Assembly: GCA_050049955.1 (NCBI GenBank)
Contig: JASFVG010000311.1
Span: 1-5,850 of the forward strand
Direction: 5' to 3'
Source: SKLM01 sp050049955
GTDB taxonomy: Bacteria > Chloroflexota > Anaerolineae > B4-G1
DNA: 5,850 nucleotides
Shown: positions 1 to 4,045 of the stretch, one piece after another
How positions within the stretch are numbered: the first letter of the stretch is position 1
Layout of the letters: every line of letters starts with the position of its first letter
The notes under the pieces: model-generated
Told to the model about the DNA's origin: nothing
The model's input: only the letters and a program-made list of their open reading frames with translations
Database searches by the model: none
Made by a program: the position numbers and the translations under genes

Positions 1-1
1 G

Positions 2-535
2 CTGAGCCTGACGGCACGAGTCGAGAGCGTGCTCTTCGTGGCTGATGAACCTATCTCGGCTCATCGGCTGGCTGAGGCGCTCGAAGTCACGCCGGAGCGC
101 ATCCACCAAGCTTTGCAGCAGCTGGCCTTGCACTACAAGGGGACTGGCCTGCGGTTGCAGCAGGTCGACGGCGGTGTCCAGGTCACCACAGCCCCGGAAG
201 CTGCTCCTTGTATTGAGCGCTTCCTCGGTCTGGAGGCGCGCATGCACCTCTCGCAGGCGGCTCTGGAGGCGCTGGCCATAGTCGCCTACCGCCAGCCGAC
301 GACCCGTCCCACCATCGAGGCGATCCGGGGCGTCGACTGTGACAGTGTGCTGCGCCGACTGGTCAGTGCCGGCTTAATCGACCGCGTCGGCCGGGCGGAT
401 GGGGTGGGGCGGCCATTTCTGTACGGCACCACGCCCGAGTTCCTGCAGCACTTCGGATTGCAGAGCCTAGACGACTTACCGGAGTTGGAGGAAAGTCGCC
501 GAGACGATGCCCAGATGGTACGAAAGTCCTCTTGA
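2..535 (+). CDS. scpB: Segregation and condensation protein B (ScpB), 5' end outside the window
   Basis: ScpB is the winged-helix accessory subunit that dimerises and binds the ScpA kleisin in the cytoplasmic SMC-ScpAB condensin, which compacts and separates newly replicated chromosomes. The reading frame is open to the left edge. A GTG at 29 could start it, but residues before it (SLTARVES) continue the usual first ScpB helix leading into LFVADEPIS, so the true start probably lies upstream and the gene is cut by the window. Two winged-helix domains are visible. The first runs from the edge to about the TAPE motif. The second runs from LSQAALEALAIVAYRQP, a family hallmark, through the IRGVD and VGRPFLYGTTPEFLQHFG motifs. 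The tail LQSLDDLPELEE is the typical ScpB ending. In many bacteria scpA lies immediately upstream, which would be off the left edge here. No terminator follows the stop, so transcription may continue into the receiver gene. Confidence 0.93.
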   Translation: MSLTARVESVLFVADEPISAHRLAEALEVTPERIHQALQQLALHYKGTGLRLQQVDGGVQVTTAPEAAPCIERFLGLEARMHLSQAALEALAIVAYRQPTTRPTIEAIRGVDCDSVLRRLVSAGLIDRVGRADGVGRPFLYGTTPEFLQHFGLQSLDDLPELEESRRDDAQMVRKSS

Positions 536-560
536 TTTCGCCGTTCCTCGCTGATACACT
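532..560 (+). promoter_or_regulatory. Candidate extended -10 promoter for the receiver-protein gene
   Basis: TTGATT (532-537, 4 of 6 matches to the -35 consensus) is separated by 17 bases from TACACT (555-560, 4 of 6), which is preceded by the extended -10 dinucleotide TG one base upstream (552-553). Transcription would begin near 567, leaving an untranslated leader of about 88 bases before the ATG at 655. The -35 box overlaps the scpB stop codon (533-535). This is a pattern match and assumes a sigma-70 type consensus. Confidence 0.4.
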
Positions 561-654
561 TCCACCATTATCAAAACCAGGGTCGCGCTATGGCCCGCCG
601 TTGATCGATGCTGCGTCGACAGGTCGTGAGGGCGGGATCCCGTGTGGAGACAGC

Positions 655-1044
655 ATGGAAGCCAATGTTTTGATTGTCGACGACAGCTCGACGATGGTGG
701 ACACGTTGAATAGCATTCTGTCCAGCCAGGGATGCTCCGTAGAGGCCTGTCGGGACGCTGAGGCGGGCTGGGAGCGCCTGGCAGCCGGTTTGTCTGGGAA
801 GGGCACGGTGCCTGACCTGCTGTTGCTCGATCTGAATATGCCAGGCTTGGACGGCATGGCACTTCTGGGTCGCATTCGCGCCGAGGAGCGGCTGGCGCGA
901 TTGCCGGTGGTCATCATCACCGCGGAGACAGATCCGTGGACGCGGAGCAAGGCCTTGAGAGCCGGGGCAGATGCCTTTCTGTCCAAGCCGATCGTGCTCT
1001 CTGAGCTTCTGGCCCGGGTTGAGGGGTTCTCAACCGGCCAGTAG
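655..1044 (+). CDS. Stand-alone CheY-type response regulator receiver protein
   Basis: This 129-residue protein is a single receiver (REC) domain of normal length with no output domain. Such proteins accept a phosphoryl group from a histidine kinase and act by protein contact in the cytoplasm. All key residues are present: the acidic pair D9-D10 in VLIVDDS, the phosphoacceptor D59 in LLLLDLNMPG, the switch Thr T89 in VVIITAET, and K111 in the FLSKP motif. The ATG at 655 was chosen because it is preceded by GGAGA (646-650) at normal spacing and opens directly into the first beta strand. The frame also extends upstream to a TTG at 532, but that would add about 40 residues without REC character. 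No kinase, Che gene or chemotaxis cluster is in view, so the partner is unknown. The gene follows scpB in the same direction and has a candidate promoter of its own. Confidence 0.9.
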   Translation: MEANVLIVDDSSTMVDTLNSILSSQGCSVEACRDAEAGWERLAAGLSGKGTVPDLLLLDLNMPGLDGMALLGRIRAEERLARLPVVIITAETDPWTRSKALRAGADAFLSKPIVLSELLARVEGFSTGQ

Positions 1045-1318
1045 CTGACCTGGTGCGACGCTGGCGCCGGTACACCTGACGTGAACTCGCTCCGCATCTG
1101 AGATCTCAGAGCCCGGCTAGCTCTGTGGCACGAGTGATTACCTCGCGAGCCGCCGGGACTCCTTCCTCGTCTCAAACCACCACGCGCAACGGAACGCGGA
1201 GGGTTTCGAGAGGTGTGTCGCTAGGCGTGAGGGGTCCTGGTGTGCTCAGGGGCGGAATGGGCCGGCGCCGCAGCCCACCGCGAAGCACAGCCCCTTGCTC
1301 GAAGGGTAGCGGTCGTGA
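1045..1318. other. Gene-free interval between convergent genes, with small inverted repeats
   Basis: This stretch of about 270 bases lies between the ends of the receiver gene and the leftward DUF2007-like gene. The open frames here are rich in Arg, Ser and Gly and look like random translation of GC-rich DNA. It holds a perfect 14-base palindrome (1097-1110), a CAGAGC/GCTCTG hairpin (1107-1112 with 1120-1125), a TGGGC/GCCCA inverted repeat around CGGCGCCG (1258-1277), and a CCCTT/AAGGG hairpin (1292-1306). None has a T tract on either strand, so none is a clear intrinsic terminator. Some form of transcription ending would be expected here because the genes converge. Confidence 0.6.
1097..1110. 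repeat. Perfect 14-base palindrome TCTGAGATCTCAGA
   Basis: The two 7-base halves TCTGAGA and TCTCAGA are exact reverse complements with no spacer. It sits 53 bases after the stop of the receiver gene. The right half overlaps a second, hairpin-forming repeat (1107-1125), so the two structures are mutually exclusive in RNA. It could be a dimeric protein site, part of an RNA structure, or chance. No second copy was noticed in the window. Confidence 0.5.
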
Positions 1319-1552
1319 CTACGGTTCCTTGATGAGCTCCCGTGCCTCCTGGGCATGTTGATTCGGAACAAGAACGCGGACCTCTCCCAGTCCGTCTACG
1401 GTGAGGCCCATCACCGGCCCGATGCTCTCATAGTCGAGGAGCACGGGGATGCCGGCCTCCTCGAGCTTGGCCTTGATGACCTGGGCCCTCAGCAACCCGG
1501 AAGTGGTACAGACTATTGTCAGGTCTGGAAAGCGAGAGGATTCCCGTCTCAT
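1319..1552 (-). CDS. Small DUF2007-like protein
   Basis: This 77-residue protein resembles the DUF2007 family, named in Pfam as putative prokaryotic signal transducing proteins; the biochemical role is not established. The typical pattern is visible: a strand (LTIVCTTS, residues 11-18), a helix with LLRAQVIKAKLEEAGIPVLL (20-39), a short YES segment, a hydrophobic turn with GEVRVLVP (56-63), and a final helix HAQEARELIKE. There is no signal peptide or membrane segment, so it is probably cytoplasmic. The start at 1552 is fixed by an almost ideal ribosome site, AAAGGAGG on the minus strand (1566-1559), six bases before the ATG. It points away from the 526-residue gene and shares the intergenic promoter region with it. 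It converges with the receiver gene. Family assignment is from sequence pattern only. Confidence 0.8.
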   Translation of the reverse strand: MRRESSRFPDLTIVCTTSGLLRAQVIKAKLEEAGIPVLLDYESIGPVMGLTVDGLGEVRVLVPNQHAQEARELIKEP

Positions 1553-1558
1553 CGGCAG

Positions 1559-1566
1559 CCTCCTTT
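1559..1566 (-). promoter_or_regulatory. Strong ribosome binding site of the DUF2007-like gene
   Basis: The minus strand reads AAAGGAGG, followed by six bases (CTGCCG) and ATG at 1552. It decides the start. Another minus-strand ATG at 1571 lies upstream of this site and is in a different frame. Confidence 0.75.
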
Positions 1567-1576
1567 GTCATAGCCT

Positions 1577-1605
1577 AGTGTCCTTCACGTGTGCGTGTTT
1601 GTCAA
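1577..1605 (-). promoter_or_regulatory. Candidate promoter of the DUF2007-like gene
   Basis: On the minus strand a perfect TTGACA (-35, 1605-1600) is followed after 17 bases by GACACT (1582-1577), a weak -10 that keeps the important A at position 2 and T at position 6. Transcription would start near 1570, about 18 bases before the ATG and including the Shine-Dalgarno sequence. Its -35 box lies on the same bases as the -35 box of the rightward promoter. Confidence 0.4.
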
Positions 1606-1626
1606 ATGGCTTGAAGCTGGTATAAT
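1599..1626 (+). promoter_or_regulatory. Strong sigma-70 type promoter of the two-gene unit
   Basis: TTGTCA (1599-1604, 5 of 6 matches) is followed by a 16-base spacer and a perfect TATAAT (1621-1626). A TG one base upstream of the -10 (1618-1619) makes it an extended -10 promoter as well. Transcription would start near 1633, giving a short leader of about 36 bases before the TTG start at 1669. This is the strongest promoter match in the window besides that of the tRNA. Confidence 0.8.
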
Positions 1627-1653
1627 CCTCGCCGTTGTGTTTGTGAGCCGGAC

Positions 1654-1658
1654 GGAGG
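1654..1658 (+). promoter_or_regulatory. Ribosome binding site GGAGG with two possible starts
   Basis: GGAGG lies 10 bases before the TTG at 1669 and only 3 bases before a GTG at 1662 in another frame. The GTG frame closes after 15 codons (stop 1707-1709). The long downstream frame needs the TTG, or else a frame change soon after the GTG. Confidence 0.55.
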
Positions 1659-1668
1659 ACTGTGCAAT

Positions 1669-3249
1669 TTGATCCGCAGGAAGACCCAGAGCCCGACGTA
1701 CTGGGCTGACTATGTCGTTGCCTCAGAGGACCTTCAGTACCTCAGTACCTTGCTCGTCGAGGACGAGCTACCCCGCTCGACAGATGAGTTGACCCAGGCG
1801 CTGGTGGTGCACCGCGCCCGACAGGAGGCCGCGCTGATCGAGCGAGCCCTGTCGGAAGGAACCCCCTATCAGCCAAAGCGAAGTTACGAGTTGGGGGAGC
1901 GCGTGGTCTTCCCAGTGCTCGACTACCTCGCCGGCGAAGTTGTGGGCGTAAGACCCGGTCATAACCCTGAGTATGAGCCCTTCAAGGTGATCAGGGTCAG
2001 GTTCGGGAAGGGCGAGGAGCGGGAGTTCGCCGCGGAATTCGAGAATGGACATCCCCTCAATGAGGTGGCTTCCGGGTCTGTGGACACCGACGAGGAGCCC
2101 TCCCCTGAGGAGATCGCCACGCTCTACAGCCCGCAGATCAGGGACAAGCTTGACGACCGGCTTGAGTCCGAGCCCGAGTTCATCCGCCTGGCTGGCAAAT
2201 GGTTCCGCAAGGACCTTCTGGTTGAGGTACACGAGGGGCACTTGAACCTGGCGGATGCGGTACTCGACATAGCTGGTGGGGGTCCGCTGCCAACTGACGC
2301 TCTACTCGGCGACGTGGAACTGCCGGTGGAGATCTCTCCTCAGCTTCGCGTCTTCTCGCTGAACTATGCCCTGCAGCAGGATGAGCGCTTCGACGAGGTC
2401 GGGCCAGCAGGGGAAGTGCTGTGGTATCTGAGCCGCCTGGAGCCGGAGGCGATCAAGGAGACGCCAATCTACCTGCAGTATGATCCGCTGACTTACGAGC
2501 CCCCTCTACTGACCAGCGAGATGTTGTCCCTGGAGCGCCAGCTCGACGACGAATGGTCGAACCTCGAGGTTGCTGAGCAGGGTTCGGACACGGTTGAGAT
2601 CGTACTGATCTATCCCCACTGGCGATGCGGGACCCTTCCACTCTCCAGCCGGTTGTTGCAGGTCTTCCCCTCTGCCGTAACTGAGCGCATTCGCTTCACG
2701 TTTGTGGATGGCGACACCGGCGAGGAGATGCCCGGCTGGGTTGTGCACAAGGAGCGCTACGTCTACGGCTTGGAAAGATGGTACCGAGAGAACAACATCT
2801 CAGTGGGGGCCCACCTGGAGGTGTCAACGGGTCCGGAGCTGGGACAGATCGTCGTGCGGCCTCGCAACCGCCGGTCGCGGAAGGAGTGGGTGCGCGTGGC
2901 GATCCCCCGTGACGGTAGGCTGACCTTCGAAATGCACAAGGAAGAGACCGCTTGCGACTATGATGAGCTGATGATCATGGCGACCGCGAACTTGACGGGC
3001 CTGGAGCAGGTCTGGACGGGCATCAGGCAGAAGGGTCTCTCGTTGGCCGAGGTCGTCGATGACGTGTTCCCGGAGCTGGTCAAGCTCAGCCCGCAGGGCA
3101 ATGTGCATGCGGCGACGCTCTACAGCGCGGTCAACGCGGCAATGCGCACACCGCCGGGGCCGCTGCTGGAGATACTGGTCACGAGTGATGGATACGCCCC
3201 GGTCGGCGACAACTACTGGGTTCTACACGCAGGTGCACTTGGAGCATAG
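1669..3249 (+). CDS. 526-residue multidomain protein of unknown function, probably nucleic-acid associated
   Basis: I cannot name this gene. It resembles, from memory, hypothetical proteins of Chloroflexota. Visible parts, in order, are as follows. Residues 11-65 are helical (WADYVVASEDLQYL, then LPRSTDELTQALVVHRARQE). Residues 73-125 form a beta-rich, SH3- or CarD-like segment (YELGERVVFPVLDYLAGEVV). An acidic linker spans about 135-150. Residues 182-258 look like a winged helix (HLNLADAVLDIAGGGPLPT, then LNYALQQDERFDEVG, then GEVLWYL). Residues 310-400 are beta-rich and contain IVLIYPHWRCGTLPLS and a GWVVHKERYVYGLERWY stretch, somewhat like B3 pseudobarrels. A C-terminal helical and winged-helix-like region spans 455-520 (VHAATLYSAVNAAM, then YAPVGDNYWVL). 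There is no signal peptide or membrane segment, so it should be cytoplasmic. The TTG start is the only in-frame choice before the conserved-looking YWADYVVASEDL segment. It is co-directional with the next gene, 9 bases downstream. Domain calls are inferences. Confidence 0.85.
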   Translation: MIRRKTQSPTYWADYVVASEDLQYLSTLLVEDELPRSTDELTQALVVHRARQEAALIERALSEGTPYQPKRSYELGERVVFPVLDYLAGEVVGVRPGHNPEYEPFKVIRVRFGKGEEREFAAEFENGHPLNEVASGSVDTDEEPSPEEIATLYSPQIRDKLDDRLESEPEFIRLAGKWFRKDLLVEVHEGHLNLADAVLDIAGGGPLPTDALLGDVELPVEISPQLRVFSLNYALQQDERFDEVGPAGEVLWYLSRLEPEAIKETPIYLQYDPLTYEPPLLTSEMLSLERQLDDEWSNLEVAEQGSDTVEIVLIYPHWRCGTLPLSSRLLQVFPSAVTERIRFTFVDGDTGEEMPGWVVHKERYVYGLERWYRENNISVGAHLEVSTGPELGQIVVRPRNRRSRKEWVRVAIPRDGRLTFEMHKEETACDYDELMIMATANLTGLEQVWTGIRQKGLSLAEVVDDVFPELVKLSPQGNVHAATLYSAVNAAMRTPPGPLLEILVTSDGYAPVGDNYWVLHAGALGA

Positions 3250-3258
3250 GCTGCTCGT

Positions 3259-3705
3259 ATGGCTGAGTTGAAGATCCCTCCCGCGCTGAAGACCTTTGTG
3301 AAGCCGACGGTAGACACGCCGTTTCACATCGACTACAGCTGGTGGGAGCGTCAGGGACTGGACATAGGTGTAGAACTCCGTTCCCATCTCTGCAGGGAGC
3401 ACAAGGAGGCCTTCGGCCAGTCGATCGACGCAGACGAGAAGATCGATTGGATTGACGAACGGACAGGCGAGGTGCAACGGGTGAATGGCCTGCAGCACGT
3501 CCTGCACATCCACTGCAGCAAGGAGCCCGACTACATCAGCGATGACCTACCGCTGGTCGACGCTGTCTTTCGGGTGTTCCTGGTGGAGGGGAACAAGCCT
3601 CTAAGCGCACAGCAATTGAGCAGCATCACCGGTCGCTCCGCGAAGATGATCGTGCGCACGTTGGGGGGCCGACGGACCTACAAGGGGATCCTGCCTGCTC
3701 GCTGA
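3259..3705 (+). CDS. 148-residue protein of unknown function with a C-terminal winged-helix-like segment
   Basis: I do not recognise a named family; it resembles short hypothetical proteins of Chloroflexota. It starts at ATG 3259, 9 bases after the stop of the 526-residue gene, so the two are almost certainly one operon. The nearest Shine-Dalgarno match, GGAG at 3241-3244, is rather far (14 bases), which suggests translational coupling to the upstream gene. The N-terminal half (residues 15-90) is rich in aromatic and charged residues (FHIDYSWWERQG, KIDWIDERTGEV). It holds a Cys/His cluster: H43, C45, H48, then H80, H83, H85, C86, which could bind a metal, but no standard zinc-finger spacing is present. 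Residues 97-148 (LPLVDAVFRVFLVEGNKPLS, then LSSITGRSAKMIVRTLGG, then YKGILP) look like a helix-turn-helix with a wing, ending almost at the last residue. No signal peptide or membrane segment is seen. It is followed by a strong terminator. Confidence 0.85.
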   Translation: MAELKIPPALKTFVKPTVDTPFHIDYSWWERQGLDIGVELRSHLCREHKEAFGQSIDADEKIDWIDERTGEVQRVNGLQHVLHIHCSKEPDYISDDLPLVDAVFRVFLVEGNKPLSAQQLSSITGRSAKMIVRTLGGRRTYKGILPAR

Positions 3706-3728
3706 GGTAGTCCGACCCAAGTAGCGGC

Positions 3729-3755
3729 GCCACGACATACGTCGTGGCTTTTTTT
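3729..3755 (+). terminator. Intrinsic terminator of the two-gene unit
   Basis: A perfect 8-base stem GCCACGAC (3729-3736) and GTCGTGGC (3741-3748) with a 4-base loop ATAC is followed directly by seven T residues (3749-3755). It begins 23 bases after the stop codon at 3705 and ends the operon before the tRNA promoter. Confidence 0.95.
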
Positions 3756-3802
3756 GTGACGGACCAGAGAGGGTTCTGCTCCCGCGGAGGCATCCCGATG
3801 TC

Positions 3803-3831
3803 TTGACACCGGTTTTCCCTCGGGTTAGAAT
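3803..3831 (+). promoter_or_regulatory. Promoter of the tRNA-Arg gene
   Basis: A perfect TTGACA (3803-3808), a 17-base spacer, and TAGAAT (3826-3831, 5 of 6). Transcription should start near 3838, only about 5 bases before the mature tRNA end at 3843, so the precursor needs little 5' trimming by RNase P. Confidence 0.9.
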
Positions 3832-3842
3832 AGCCTTGGCTC

Positions 3843-3916
3843 GCCCCAGTAGCTCAACTGGATAGAGCATCGGACTTCTAATCCGAGGGCTGCAGGTTCG
3901 AATCCTGCCTGGGGTA
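3843..3916 (+). tRNA. tRNA-Arg (anticodon UCU)
   Basis: The full cloverleaf can be drawn. The acceptor stem is GCCCCAG (3843-3849) with CTGGGGT (3909-3915), including a terminal G-U pair. The D stem is GCTC/GAGC (3852-3855 with 3865-3868). The anticodon stem is TCGGA/TCCGA around the loop CTTCTAA, with anticodon TCT at 3877-3879. The variable loop is 5 bases. The T stem is GCAGG/CCTGC with loop TTCGAAT. The discriminator base is A3916. It reads AGA (and by wobble AGG) arginine codons, which are minor codons in GC-rich genomes. The 3' CCA is not encoded (CTA follows), so the CCA-adding enzyme must supply it. Confidence 0.97.
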
Positions 3917-3928
3917 CTACAATAGGGT

Positions 3929-3961
3929 GCGCAGTCCTGGGCTGGTGCCCGGCTTCTGCGC
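3929..3961 (+). other. Long GC-rich hairpin after the tRNA
   Basis: The outer stem is GCGCAG (3929-3934) with CTGCGC (3956-3961). The inner stem is CC, a bulged T, GGGC (3936-3942) with GCCCGG (3947-3952), and the loop is TGGT. No T tract follows, so it is not a classical terminator. It could be a processing or stalling structure for the tRNA precursor, or part of the nnr leader if transcription reads through. Confidence 0.55.
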
Positions 3962-3973
3962 TGACTCGCTGTC

Positions 3974-3998
3974 GAGGGCACATTGAAACCGTGCCCTC
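3974..3998 (+). terminator. Possible weak terminator hairpin between tRNA and nnr
   Basis: A perfect 8-base stem GAGGGCAC (3974-3981) with GTGCCCTC (3991-3998) and a 9-base loop is followed by the T-rich but broken stretch TCTGCTTTCT. It would stop transcription from the tRNA promoter only partly. The loop holds TTGAAA (3983-3988), which could be a poor -35 box for nnr, with TCTAGA (4006-4011) at 17 bases spacing. That promoter reading is weak. Confidence 0.4.
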
Positions 3999-4045
3999 TC
4001 TGCTTTCTAGAGCGGGCAGCTGCTGCGGATCAACCGGAGGGGGCC

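Noticed and set aside
532..654. N-terminal extension of the receiver protein from a TTG at 532
   Set aside because: The extra residues have no receiver-domain character. The ATG at 655 has a ribosome site (GGAGA) and begins exactly at the first beta strand, and 532 is better explained as a promoter -35 box.
588..1175. Long leftward open frame opposite the receiver gene
   Set aside because: It is the antisense shadow of the receiver gene, which has all family motifs. The antisense product is Ser/Arg-rich with no recognisable domain.
1125..1361. Rightward open frame of 78 codons across the gene-free interval
   Set aside because: Its product is a low-complexity Arg/Ser/Gly sequence with no ribosome site, and it runs into the 3' end of the well-supported leftward gene.
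1768..2241. Leftward open frame of 157 codons inside the 526-residue gene
   Set aside because: It is antisense to the long, promoter-preceded rightward gene, has no ribosome site that stands out, and shows no family features.
3918..3923. TACAAT just after the tRNA as a -10 box for nnr
   Set aside because: No acceptable -35 box lies at 16-18 bases upstream; that place is the T arm of the tRNA.
3983..4045. Upstream in-frame TTG start for nnr
   Set aside because: It lies in a hairpin loop without a ribosome site, while the ATG at 4046 has GGAGG at 5 bases and matches the normal Nnr N-terminus.
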